64,000 nt of DNA from Chara braunii (GCA_003427395.1 BFEA01000201.1:772208-836207), one strand, 5' to 3'. Shown: positions 21,639-31,278, counted from the first letter of the stretch. Numbers and translations are program-made. The notes: a model not told the origin generated them from the sequence alone.

Positions 21639-21778
21639 GATAACAAAGATCAAGGTCCGATAAATTACGAAGATCAAGGTCCGATAGAGTACGAAGATCA
21701 TGGTCCGATAGATTACAAAGATCAAGGTCCGATAGATTACGAAGATCAAGGTCCGATAGATTACGAAGATCAAGGTCC
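21639..21778. repeat. 24-bp tandem repeat, 5 full copies plus a partial
   Basis: Unit GATAGATTACGAAGATCAAG then GTCC, at 21659, 21683, 21707, 21731 and 21755. Being a multiple of three it stays open, reading DYEDQGPI on + and RTLIFVIY on -. It is followed by a 51-bp spaced direct repeat, aagcaaaga.tccatgt (21779, 21832). Confidence 0.95.
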
Positions 21779-22001
21779 GAAGCAAAGAATCCATGTAAGG
21801 CCCTTTGTCCTCATACAAAGAACCAGACTCCAAAGCAAAGAGTCCATGTCAGTGGGCCACAGGTCAGGCCAGGCAGCCCTACTAGGTCTCTGTGTGGGCC
21901 ATGAGGCCTTACAATAAATAAAAAGAGAAAACTAGGGTGCAGTCATGGTTTTCAGATTTAAATGCGTTTCATGTTGCTCCAAAGCCAGGAAAATCGTGAA
22001 T

Positions 22002-22175
22002 GTATACAACCCACCTTCAGGGTTGGGCGGGGATGCGTTGTTGTATTTGAGGGATCCCTCAAGGCCCTGAACTGCAACTTTTTTGTTGTTTTTTTGTATA
22101 CAACCCAGCTTCAGGGTTGGGTGGGGATGCGTTGTTGTATTTGAGGGATCCCTCAAGGCCCTGAACTGCAACTTT
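22002..22175. repeat. 80-bp direct repeat pair
   Basis: Copies 22002-22081 and 22096-22175 are nearly identical, beginning gtatacaaccca and each holding the 16-bp palindrome TTGAGGGATCCCTCAA. A T-rich linker separates them. Confidence 0.9.
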
Positions 22176-22185
22176 GAAGTGGGGA

Positions 22186-22648
22186 GGCTAATTCTTTGAA
22201 GCCCAACCAATTCAATTACCTGTCAAATCTGGACAGGACGGCCTTTCAGGCCTTTTTTATTGTCATTATAGTATTACGGGGAACCCCGTAGCAGCCACAT
22301 CCGTGCTCAAGCCTCCAACGAGGGAACATGCGGGAGCTGCACCCACCAGCAGGTGCGATACCTGCTACAGCAGGTGGGCGATACCGGCCAGGGGTCAGCC
22401 GGTAGCATCAGGACCGAGCATCAGGACCGAGCTTCTTCGATGGGCCAGTCACTGTGCCTCCCCTCCGGTCCCCTCCCCCTATGAACATCAGCAGTCTCTG
22501 CTCAATGCCACTCGGGGGGACCAACGGCATATCTCTAGGTGGCGGGCGCCAAGCTTGCCCAGGAAGGTCATGAGGCCAATGGGGATTGAACCCAAGACCT
22601 CCTGAATGCCACTTGCGTGCCTTACCAACATAACTGCGTCCTCGTTGC
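22186..22648 (-). mobile_element. Family T tRNA-derived SINE, copy B
   Basis: Aligns over its length with copy A (20553-20998), sharing ggctaattcttt at the left and the box-B region at the right. Box A is weaker here (gttatgttggtaaggc). The left edge abuts the 80-bp direct repeat. On the right an A-rich tract (22651-22747) follows. Confidence 0.85.
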
Positions 22649-22764
22649 CCCAAATAAAAAGAAAAGAAAAGAAAACAGGTGTTAAACAAACAAACAAACA
22701 AACAAAACAAAAAAAAAAAAAAAACAAAAAAAAACAAAAAAAAAAAACCCTGAACGTAGGAGAC

Positions 22765-23307
22765 CGAGGGGCTCGTTCGACACTCCTCAGGAGCGTAAAT
22801 CCCCTGAGGAATTCATCGTTCCACTTATCCTCAGGGAAGAAATTAAAAAAAAAGTGAAAACATTTCCTCGGGGATTCCTCGGGCTACAGCCATTTCGGCA
22901 CGTTCCCCAAGGGACCTCCCAAGGTCCCTCGGAGGCCGAGCATCCGGAAGAATCGGGACGTCGACGACAGCTCTCTCGATGACAATTTTCGACGCAGCTG
23001 GTCCATTGCTGTTCCTGGCGGACCGTCGACAGACATCTTCGGTCAGCAACGGTCGGCATCATGGAATTGCCCACCTGAGCTGGACCAACGACGTCGCACG
23101 GACACACCTTGCTGGAGCAACCTTGCCCCCCCCCCTCCGCGTCCGCTTGTCAATATATGAAACTGGTCGTAGAAGCCCCCGAGGAATCATCCTCGGGGAA
23201 CAATTACGAGGATGAGTGGAACGGCGGCGCGAATTCCTTGGGCAACGATGGGAGAATTTCCTCGGAACCCCAAGGACGGCCCGAAGAGTGTCGAACGAGC
23301 CCCCGAG
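22765..23307. mobile_element. Family I inverted-repeat element
   Basis: 543 bp with 21-bp inverted ends: CGAGGGGCTCGTTCGACACT at the left against AGTGTCGAACGAGCCCCCGA at the right. Subterminal cctcgggg and ccccgagg motifs are repeated inside. No transposase frame and no obvious target duplication. Probably a non-autonomous DNA transposon. Confidence 0.75.
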
Positions 23308-23535
23308 AAAGAACCAGATGTTGGCAAGGAGATTACAGGACTATCTTCCCTCCCTAATTGAATGAAGGTGATGAAGCTGCATTTGCCAGAGGGTGCTCGA
23401 TATTCAAACCACCACCAATACTTCCAAGGCATTCTCCGAGGCTGGAAACTCGCTGCGCACCCCAAAAACGAGCTTGGACCTCCTTTTGGCTGGCCCCTGC
23501 CAGCCATTTTGCTACAGTGGCCTACTGTCTTCACG

Positions 23536-23618
23536 CGAATAGAACGCCCAGTAATTATAGCCGTATATGGGGCAACTTTCAGACCAGATGCAGCTATAAT
23601 GACCGGGCGTTCTATTCG
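23536..23618. mobile_element. Family B mini-foldback, 83 bp
   Basis: Arms CGAATAGAACGCCCAGTAAT and attatagc against gctataat and GACCGGGCGTTCTATTCG leave a loop of about 30 nt. It shares the ATTATAGC core with the copies at 27556 and 28576. Confidence 0.8.
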
Positions 23619-23698
23619 GCTGAACACTGTAGCCTCGAAAGTTGCGTCAGTATCCAAGCCGCATATTTGATTTCATCGTGGGGAAATGTATTGGTGGT

Positions 23699-23855
23699 TT
23701 AAACCACCAGTACTTCCTAAAGTTGTGCCCGTTAACGCGCCACGATTTTAGGAAACGTACGGGCCACTACAGGAGCACCCAAATTCATCCAACTAGAAAC
23801 GTTTCTACTCTATTTTTTCGGGCGGCCGATTGCTGGCCAAGTACTGGTGGTTTAA
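23699..23855 (+). mobile_element. Family G MITE copy 2
   Basis: 157 bp, ends TTAAACCACCAGTACTT and AAGTACTGGTGGTTTAA, perfectly inverted. Interior tcatccaactagaaacgttt matches the other copies. Confidence 0.9.
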
Positions 23856-23861
23856 ACCGGG

Positions 23862-24010
23862 GCCAAGTACTGCTGGTTTAAACCTCCAGTTCACACGAAC
23901 CTAAATTGACGAACCTAAATTGACGAACCTAAATTGACGATTTTAGGAAACATATGGGCAATAGAGGAGCGCCCAAATTCATCCAACTAGAAACGTTTCT
24001 ACTTTCCCGA
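23862..24010. mobile_element. Family G fragments, rearranged
   Basis: A second right end (gccaagtactgctggtttaa) is followed by three copies of cgaacctaaattga (23897-23938). Then comes an internal G segment (gattttaggaaacatatggg to gaaacgtttctactttcc). This looks like a scrambled partial copy next to copy 2. Confidence 0.65.
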
Positions 24011-24296
24011 GCCTGACTGTTACAGTGACAGGCTGAAATACCAGAGCTGAAATACCAGAGTTGTGCACCTCGTGCCAGCAGATGGCACCAAAAAGACAAG
24101 CATACACACAAAGAAAAAACTAAATCCAGATCAATGATGAACAGAGGCTGGTTGCCATTTCATGAAAGAAACAGAAAAGAGAAGAGATGCAGAAAAGAGA
24201 CGTGGGGGAAGGCATCTCACCTAAGGCATACTCACAATAGTGCTGTCCAGATGATTGTCTTCCCCCCCCCACCCCCCCCTTCTTCTCTCTTCTAGT
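24011..24296. other. Short intergenic stretch
   Basis: Includes a 15-bp duplication, gctgaaataccagag, near 24032-24060 and a C-rich tract at 24261-24280. No gene. Confidence 0.35.
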
Positions 24297-24650
24297 GCCC
24301 TGCCAGCAAGGCAGACGTTTTCCACGTTCTCAGGAAAGGCCCTCACTGAGGGCATACGCACACTACTACTTTAAATTTCCAGAATGGAGCTGACCGCTAT
24401 CATATCCATATATTCCATTCCTTTTTCCCTTTGTTTTCCTTTTGCTTCTCTCCTCCTATTCACATTCCCAGGAATGCCCTCACTCAGGGCATACTCACAC
24501 GACTACTTTCCAGAAAGTATCGGATTCCAGAAAGTATCGGATGGATATCACGTCCAAATGGGTCTTTGTTTTCTTCTTCTTTTTTTTTTCTGCTTTGTTT
24601 CTCTCTTAGATTAGTGCCTTGCCAGCAAGGCAGGATGTCTGAGCAAGTAG
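24297..24650. repeat. Family J repeat cluster
   Basis: Two units about 125 bp apart carry ggccctcactgagggcatac and tgccctcactcagggcatac, with the hairpin GCCCTCACTGAGGGC. They are bracketed by tgccagcaaggcag at 24301 and 24619. ttccagaaagtatcgga is itself duplicated (24507-24543). Confidence 0.65.
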
Positions 24651-25274
24651 TGCAGTCAAGCCCAGTTTCTCATTTGCTTTCTTTTTTTTTTTGCCATTTC
24701 GCTTTCAATCGATTTCTCTTGGGCCCAGCAGCCTTTTCCCTCCAAACCTCCACCGTGCCGGATCACTGTTCATCTTGCCACGGTTGCAGTGTACTGCAGT
24801 TCGGCGAATAGTAGGGGTCCGTGAACTGGTGGTAGTTCTACAAGCTCCTTGATATGGGCTTGGCAGAGAATTGAGTCTCAGGTGTGTCCTTCTTCTTCTG
24901 TATAATTTTCCGTGCGCTGCGCTTCATGCCTAACCCAAGAGACTTGATTTTGCACCTTACTGTTCCATGTGCTGCGCTTCACCTCTAACCCAAGAGACTT
25001 GATTTTGTGCCTTCCATTTCACGACATGAATTTCCGTCCTTATGAGAGAGATCTCATTATGACTTTTTGTGCTTCACACCTGCTGATTAACCAAAACTGT
25101 CAGAAGTCCAAGCTTCATATTACCTAAGAAACCCAACTTATTTTCCGGATCGTGCGATCAAAATGGAATCAATGGCCTGATCAACTGTCACACTCTATGG
25201 ACTGTCCTAATCCTAGTCTAGTACTCCCGCAAGTAAGGACATGGCCCCGGGTTAACAGGTCAGATGGGCTTACT
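24651..25274. other. Intergenic, no gene seen
   Basis: Contains a duplicated cctaacccaagagacttgat (24927-24950, 24984-25005). No coding signal. Confidence 0.4.
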
Positions 25275-25420
25275 TTAAACCACCAATACTTCCTAGAGTC
25301 GTGCCCGTTAACACACCACAATTTTAGGAAACGTACGGGCGCCCAAATTCATCCGACTAGAAACATTTCTACTCTATTTTTTCCCGCAGCCGATAGCTGG
25401 GCCAAGTACTGGTGGTTTAA
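25275..25420 (+). mobile_element. Family G MITE copy 3
   Basis: 146 bp, ends TTAAACCACCAATACTT and AAGTACTGGTGGTTTAA. The interior lacks a short ccactacaggag segment present in copy 2. Confidence 0.85.
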
Positions 25421-25513
25421 CAGGTGAATGCCTGGTTACTATGCTATAGCGGTTAATGTTTTTTGGAGGATACATTTTGGAGAGAATTTGGGCGCATGGG
25501 TGGTATCAGGCGT

Positions 25514-26081
25514 GGACCCCACAGGAATGCAGAATATGGAAAAACTTTGCAACAGAACTGTTTTCGGGACCTCACAACGTGCGGAAGAGGTCCTGGAAAG
25601 TTACGATTTTTTCCCGCGGAACTGTTTCCTGGGACCCCACATCCCGCATTTTCGGGCCTGGAAGTGGACTGAAGTCCGTTCTCACATAGTTTGCGGGCTG
25701 GAAAAGTCTCGCGGGAGGGATTCTCGCCGCGATTTTGTGCTGAGTGTAGAGTGTGGAGGGGGGCGGCATCTCGAAAGTTTCCAAGGTCTCCTCCCCCAGT
25801 TGGGTGAGAAGGTGTCCGCCCACGGGCCTTGTGCTGGTCCATAACGGTGTCGCCTACCTACCGCCGTACGGTGTCACAGCACCACTCAGATAAACCACCA
25901 CTTTCCTTTCCAGGACGGTGGGCAGGGATGTTTCTTGGTATGGACAATTTCCAAGTCATTTTGCCACAAAACTCACTCACTCGGCGGTGGGGTCCCCACT
26001 GAACTCTTTCCAGACTTTCCAAAATTCCTCCACCGTATTTTTTGCACAGACGTCTTTTCCAGTGGAATTCCTGTGGGGTCC
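25514..26081. mobile_element. Family L inverted-repeat element (putative)
   Basis: Fifteen-bp inverted ends GGACCCCACAGGAAT and ATTCCTGTGGGGTCC bound 568 bp. ggaccccac also recurs inside (near 25631 and, inverted, 26000). A single copy is seen in this window, so the call rests on the ends alone. The overlapping open frames have no recognisable domains. Confidence 0.5.
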
Positions 26082-26156
26082 AGCCCTCAGTCTGAGCAGA
26101 TGGAGTTGGAAGGGCTTAGTTGCATAGAGTGTTTTCACTACTTGACCTTGATGTGA

Positions 26157-26435
26157 GGATTACATTGTTTTTTATAGTATCCTCTGGTACATTGTTTTTT
26201 TTAGTCGGGTTTTTTTTTTTTTTTTTTTTTTTTNTTCAGATATTAAACTGATCAGAACAGATACTACACTTGATCTTAGCCAAACTTAGCCCGTTTGACC
26301 GCGGCAAATGATGTAAGGGACACTGGGCCGTTTCCCAGCAATATAAAAATTTGTTCAGTTAAAAAAAAAAAAAAAAAAAAAGAAGAAGAGGCGGAGAAAG
26401 GTATTACATTGTTTTTTTAGTATTCTCTGGTAGCT
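26157..26435. mobile_element. Compound retroposon insertion: U2 fragment and N fragment, tail-out
   Basis: Flanked by similar attacattgtttttt.agtat and ctctggta strings (about 26158-26190, 26403-26432), possibly a long target duplication. Inside, a minus-strand U2 snRNA fragment with poly(A) (T run 26209-26233) faces a plus-strand N-like fragment (gggacactgggccgtttccc, 26319) with poly(A) at 26361-26382. Confidence 0.6.
26237..26284 (-). pseudogene. U2 snRNA retropseudogene fragment
   Basis: The minus strand matches U2 snRNA from TTTGGCTAAGATCAAGTGTA through GTATCTGTTCTGATCAGTTT to AATATCTGA, that is, roughly nt 18-65. This covers the branch-site recognition segment GTAGTA. The first about 17 nt are replaced, and a poly(A) tail directly follows the truncation. 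Confidence 0.85.
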
Positions 26436-27262
26436 CTAATGCTCTATCCACTGCTTCTGTCATGGTGAACGCCAATGCCTCCTCTCCTGTGAATTCTTAC
26501 CGACTCTCTTTCTCACAGGCGAGGGTGCCCGGTAGCCCCACTACTGTTTCTTGTCCAATTACAAGTCCCACTCAACAGCACCAGGAGATGAGGTCTTCCT
26601 GCTAGTCCAGTTAACTGCAGGGTCAAAGCCCCGTGCAGATGACTCGTTGGTCATCGCGAAAGACTCCTGCTCTTCATTTAGGGCCCTCATGGAATGCTTA
26701 GGTTAGTGCCCTGCACTGTCGCAAGGTTCTGGCACGGGTGAGTCAGCTTGCTTCCTTCAGAGGAAATTTGCTTCTGGAGTAAAGTGGGGTACGAGACGTA
26801 AATGGGGTTGAGGTAGGTTAGGGTTGAGTTGGTGATTGGCATAAAGGTAGTTTTTGGTTTCAGGCTGAATGCTCCTATGGACTAGAGATTTGAAGTAATC
26901 TCATAGCCCTTTTGGGCTTTAGTCTATCTCCAGAGTATGTTGGGGAATAGGTTAAACCCGCTAGTACACGGCCCCAGCCTTGCAGAAAGTTTTTGTCACC
27001 ACAAGCAAAACTCGGAGGCGCCACGCCACCAGGCCCGCCTTTCAAAAAAAAATTGGCGGCCTCCGAAGTGGTGCGGGTTTCGTGCTGACACCCGCCGGCC
27101 GATATGTGGTGTGCTGGTGCTTTAAAGGGGGTCTACGACCCTCCTTAAATTTTCTAGAAAAAGAGCATAGTAGCTATTCTCAGCCGAAGCCGGGTAATGG
27201 CCCCCAAATCTCAATTTCCTCTGCAAATGTTTTCCAATATATTTTCCAATATATTTTCAAAT
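26436..27262. other. Intergenic, no gene seen
   Basis: No product recognised. A small duplication, ttttccaatatat, lies just before the next N copy. Confidence 0.35.
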
Positions 27263-27347
27263 GGGACGCTGGGCCCCCGGTTCCCAGCAGGTGTTGCTCC
27301 CCATGAATAGACTGGAGCATTGTCCCAAAAAAAAAAAAAAAAAAAAA
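27263..27347 (+). mobile_element. Family N retroposon copy
   Basis: GGGACGCTGGGCCCCCGGTT, cccagcaggtgttgctcccc, atgaatagactggagc, then a 21-nt A run (27327-27347). Only about 64 nt precede the tail. Confidence 0.8.
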
Positions 27348-27439
27348 GGGTTTGAGACAAGCTGTTCAAGGTGAATCAGAAAAGTTCCTTGGGGTACAGA
27401 TTGCTCTCCTGGCTCTGCACTGTAAATAGAACATTGCAA

Positions 27440-27504
27440 AAAATCAGTGACTGGCCTCTACAACAACATGGACTTTCGAATGTACCAAAAAAAAAAAAAA
27501 AAAT
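27440..27504 (+). mobile_element. Family M poly(A)-tailed 3' end
   Basis: gtgactggcctctacaacaa then catggactttc and an A run (27487-27504). The same string with an A run occurs at 34056-34114, so it is the 3' end of a retroposon or mRNA-derived family. The 5' limit is not visible. An AAAT microsatellite follows (27505-27530). Confidence 0.55.
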
Positions 27505-27555
27505 AATGATAAATAAATAAATAAATAAAATCAGTGAGTTGAGGAGGCACTCCTA

Positions 27556-27660
27556 CAGTCTTCCCCCGAATACAAGGTACAGTCATTATAGCTGAATTTA
27601 GACCGAAAGATACACCAAATTCAACTATAACGACCGTACGTTGTATTCGGGGGAAGACTG
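27556..27660. mobile_element. Family B mini-foldback, 105 bp
   Basis: Near-perfect long hairpin: outer arms CAGTCTTCCCCCGAATACAA and TTGTATTCGGGGGAAGACTG are exactly complementary. Inner arms gtcattatagctgaattt and aaattcaactataacgac also pair. The loop is about 16 nt. Confidence 0.85.
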
Positions 27661-27962
27661 AAGGCCACCGTCAGGTTGGAATTCTATATATAGTAACCCA
27701 GGATGGTCTCCTTCTAAAAGGGTACGTCCTCGTTATGTAGGAAACTTGGGGAGAAGCCCCAAACATGTCCCTGCTCAGGAGGGCAATTATGCAAAATGGT
27801 GTGCCTTGTTTGCTCCCCTCCTGTCCGTTGGCGTCATCTTGGCCAACAGCCATATCCACTGATGAGAAGACGAGCAGCTAAATTCCTCTGGAAACCCTAT
27901 GGAGCTTTCTTTTTTTTTTTTTTTTTTTTTGTGTGTGTGGGCGGCCGTGGGGGGGAGGTATT
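27661..27962. other. Intergenic with T run
   Basis: No gene. T run at 27909-27930 followed by a G-rich tract. Confidence 0.4.
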
Positions 27963-28319
27963 GTTGAAATACCCCTAAGACGTTGGGTATCTCGTTAGAT
28001 ACCCCTAAACCACAGGGGTACGCTGAAATGGCCCAAACTTCTGCATGTGCCCCTGCCCCGCTCACTGGCAACTTCGCCATATGCCCTGGGCCTGGGCTGC
28101 AGGGGCCGTGCATTTCTTTTGCAATCTCCAGGGCCTAAAATAGGGGGCATGTAGACAAGTTGCCGCAGCGCCCGGTAGGGGTATATGCAAAAGATGACAG
28201 GTCCAATTGGCAAGTGGGGTATTTCACAAAGTTCCACGTCTGTTATAGGGGCATTTCGCCATACCCCCGCCTTTTAGGGGTATCTGACAAAATACCCAAA
28301 CTGTGAGGGGCATTTCAAC
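27963..28319. mobile_element. Family H long-TIR MITE
   Basis: 357 bp. The left arm starts GTTGAAATACCCCTAAGACG and the right arm ends as its imperfect complement (gtgaggggcatttcaac). The arms hold repeated pairs such as gatacccctaa and ttaggggtatc. Inverted similarity extends about 70-90 bp. No coding capacity. Confidence 0.75.
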
Positions 28320-28410
28320 TTTTTTTTTTTTTTTTTTTTTTTTTGGAAAACAGAAGCTCCATCTATTGCTGGGAAGCTGCACTTGCTGGAAATCCGGTCC
28401 ACAACGTCCC
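28320..28410 (-). mobile_element. Family N retroposon copy
   Basis: Minus strand: gggacgttgtggaccggatt, tccagcaagtgcagcttccc, agcaatagatggagc and poly(A) (T run 28320-28344 on +). The tail abuts the end of family H directly. Confidence 0.75.
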
Positions 28411-28575
28411 ATTATGATACAACAAGAGTTATGAACGCTGTGCTGATGTGTACATACAATTTCATTTCAAAAGTAGTTTTTTGGGAGCCCATCTGCTCAC
28501 CTAGGGATGGGGATGGAGGAGGACTACCTAGGGCTGATAGATCTGCTGAGACAAAAAACTTAGGAATGCTATCAT

Positions 28576-28663
28576 CTTCCCCCGGATACAACATCCGCGT
28601 GCATCTAGACTGAAAGCTGACCAAATACAGCTATAATGACCATACGTTCTGTTCCGGGAAAGA
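28576..28663. mobile_element. Family B mini-foldback, 88 bp
   Basis: Ends cttcccccggatacaac and gttctgttccgggaaag are inverted. The interior gctataatgac matches the other copies. The arms are more diverged. Confidence 0.7.
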
Positions 28664-29094
28664 CAGTGGTCAAGACGGATCACGAATGCACTGTTGGTGG
28701 ATGCCCACTCAGGACACTGGGTTTATTCAACTTTATTGGTGTTCTTTTTTTTTTTTTTTTTTTTTTTTGCACCAACCGAACGCACCCCACATATAAAAAT
28801 AAATAAATAAATAAAAATAATAATTAAAAAAAACGCGCCCCACACTGTACTACCGGTAGGCCAACAGTCGATTGCGAATATCTGCCTACGGGTCCCCCCG
28901 AGTTCTCAACGTCGGGGGTAGTGGCGGTTTAATTACTTACAATGCAGGGTGCAATGGCCTTTGGATATGACCACAAACAAAACAGGGCAAAACAAAAAAA
29001 ATGATCCCCACTGCACTTTTCAGGGTTGTGAAGGTTACCCTAAGGGTGAAAAGTGGGGCTACCTGTTAACCATTTGTGAGTGTGGTCTTATTGC
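28664..29094. other. Intergenic with T run and AAAT repeat
   Basis: T run 28747-28768, then (AAAT)n near 28795-28830. No gene. Confidence 0.4.
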
Positions 29095-29200
29095 CTTCTG
29101 GGATGAACCCCTAACAGCTTAGGTAAATTCAATCTTCTGTCTACTCTGACAGAGGGGCCTTATTGCCTTCTGGGGGGGGATGAACCCCTAGCAGCCAAAA
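29095..29200. repeat. 62-bp spaced direct repeat
   Basis: cttattgccttctggg followed by gatgaacccctaacagc (29087-29119) recurs as cttattgccttctggggggg and gatgaacccctagcagcc (about 29159-29199). Confidence 0.75.
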
Positions 29201-29224
29201 CTCTCACACGAGAGTAGAGGCTTC

Positions 29225-29573
29225 ACCCAGTCCCTCAGAGACTAAGTGGCAACACTGGCCAGGGGCCAGGGGCCAGGGTTCAGCGGGTAGCAGTAGGATC
29301 TATCATGTTGCCCGTTGTTGTGCCACCCCAATCACCCCACCCCCTACCAACATCAGAAGTGTCCACATTTAGTGCAGATGGGGGTGAGGGTGGGGGATAC
29401 AAGTGTCCGCTTAATTCAGATGGGGGTGAGGGTCGGGAGTAACGGGCTTATCTCTAGATTGCAGGCCCCAAGTATGCTCAGGTGGGTACATGAGGCCAAA
29501 TTGAATGGAATCGAACCCATGACCTTCCTGAATTCCACTTGTCTGCCTTACCAGCTAAGCTAGCCCGCTGCTG
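29225..29573 (-). mobile_element. Family T tRNA-derived SINE, copy C (diverged)
   Basis: On the minus strand this has the best boxes of the family: box A TAGCTTAGCTGGTAAGGC and box B GGGTTCGATTCC. The body aligns loosely with copies A and B (cagcgggtagcagtagga, accaacatcag). An internal gcagatgggggtgagggt is duplicated (29377, 29418). Confidence 0.75.
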
Positions 29574-29650
29574 TCAGCTTTCTTTCTTGTGCTTTGCACG
29601 TGTGAGTGCACGTGTGCATGTAATGTGATGTTTGCTAAGCACTGCTCCAT

Positions 29651-29788
29651 AAAAGAGAGAATGGCATACCTTTCTCGGCCTCGTGGCCAAGATCAAGTGC
29701 ACTGTATCTGTTCTGATCAGTTTAATATCTGATCACTGGTCCATCGGACCAAAAAACAGGGAAAAAAAAAAAAAAGAGAGAGAATGGC
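29651..29788 (+). pseudogene. U2 snRNA retropseudogene with target-site duplication
   Basis: Starts at the exact U2 5' end, ATACCTTTCTCGGCC (29666). It continues through AAGATCAAGTGCACTGTATC and TGATCAGTTTAATATCTGAT into stem IIb (gguccaucggacc equivalent), and is cut after about 96 nt with poly(A) 29762-29775. Flanks AAAAGAGAGAATGGC (29651-29665) and AAAAGAGAGAGAATGGC (29772-29788) form a target-site duplication. The branch-recognition GTAGTA is mutated to GCACTG, so it is not a functional U2. Confidence 0.92.
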
Positions 29789-29860
29789 TCTACCAACCTG
29801 TTCTAATGAACTTTCCCCGACTGATCAGTAGGTTGAACCTCAGCAGTTAGTCCAGGGATC

Positions 29861-30045
29861 AAGTCCCACTAGCAGCGTTGAGCTACCCCAACGCATGAAT
29901 CTGGACGGGTTTGGGGAGACGTGCAGTTCAACGCGTTGAGGTTGCTCAACGCTGCTAGAATTGGTTTTCAACCCCAATTCTGCACATCTCCGGAAAAGCG
30001 TCCAGTTTCCGGCGTTGAGGTAGCTCAACGCTGCTAGTGGGACTT
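29861..30045. mobile_element. Family O foldback MITE
   Basis: 185 bp with about 33-bp inverted ends: AAGTCCCACTAGCAGCGTTG and agctacc at the left, ggtagct and CAACGCTGCTAGTGGGACTT at the right. The inner segment repeats gttgaggttgctcaacgctg, so the unit is internally duplicated. Confidence 0.85.
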
Positions 30046-30129
30046 GGCCCCAGGATGCATTTGACTGACCGATGCCTACAAACCCATAGCTTGTCCAGGG
30101 CTAGGGCTAGCAATAACCTTACCAGAAAG

Positions 30130-30161
<32 letters not shown>

Positions 30162-30321
30162 CAGGGGTGGTTGACTTCACCCATATCAACTTAGGAATCC
30201 TATCAGATGTTCTATTTCAGTTTCAGACCCCCTGGCAAGACTGGAAATAGGCCGTGGAAACGAAAACTAATTCCCTCACAACCATGAAAACCCACTCAAT
30301 GCACCCAATCGCCCCGAATGG

Positions 30322-30330
<9 letters not shown>
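30046..30330. other. Intergenic with long T run
   Basis: T run 30131-30161. No gene. Confidence 0.4.
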
Positions 30331-30385
<55 letters not shown>

Positions 30386-31233
30386 NNNNNNNNNNNNNNN
30401 NNNNNNNNNNNNNNNNNNNNNNNNNNNNNNNNNNNNNNNNNNNNNNNNNNNNNNNNNNNNNNNNNNNNNNNNNNNNNNNNNNNNNNNNNNNNNNNNNNNN
30501 NNNNNNNNNNNNNNNNNNNNNNNNNNNNNNNNNNNNNNNNNNNNNNNNNNNNNNNNNNNNNNNNNNNNNNNNNNNNNNNNNNNNNNNNNNNNNNNNNNNN
30601 NNNNNNNNNNNNNNNNNNNNNNNNNNNNNNNNNNNNNNNNNNNNNNNNNNNNNNNNNNNNNNNNNNNNNNNNNNNNNNNNNNNNNNNNNNNNNNNNNNNN
30701 NNNNNNNNNNNNNNNNNNNNNNNNNNNNNNNNNNNNNNNNNNNNNNNNNNNNNNNNNNNNNNNNNNNNNNNNNNNNNNNNNNNNNNNNNNNNNNNNNNNN
30801 NNNNNNNNNNNNNNNNNNNNNNNNNNNNNNNNNNNNNNNNNNNNNNNNNNNNNNNNNNNNNNNNNNNNNNNNNNNNNNNNNNNNNNNNNNNNNNNNNNNN
30901 NNNNNNNNNNNNNNNNNNNNNNNNNNNNNNNNNNNNNNNNNNNNNNNNNNNNNNNNNNNNNNNNNNNNNNNNNNNNNNNNNNNNNNNNNNNNNNNNNNNN
31001 NNNNNNNNNNNNNNNNNNNNNNNNNNNNNNNNNNNNNNNNNNNNNNNNNNNNNNNNNNNNNNNNNNNNNNNNNNNNNNNNNNNNNNNNNNNNNNNNNNNN
31101 NNNNNNNNNNNNNNNNNNNNNNNNNNNNNNNNNNNNNNNNNNNNNNNNNNNNNNNNNNNNNNNNNNNNNNNNNNNNNNNNNNNNNNNNNNNNNNNNNNNN
31201 NNNNNNNNNNNGAGAGAGAGAGAGAGAGAGAGA

Positions 31234-31276
<43 letters not shown>
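30331..31276. other. Assembly gap between (CT)n and (GA)n
   Basis: (CT)n at 30331-30385, 826 N at 30386-31211, then (GA)n at 31212-31276. The flanks are reverse complements of each other, so the gap may span an inverted microsatellite or a misjoin. Frames running through the N block are meaningless. Confidence 0.95.

Positions 31277-31278
<2 letters not shown>

Noticed and set aside
21639-21778. CRISPR-like array
   Set aside because: The 24-bp units are directly adjacent with no spacers, in a eukaryotic context.
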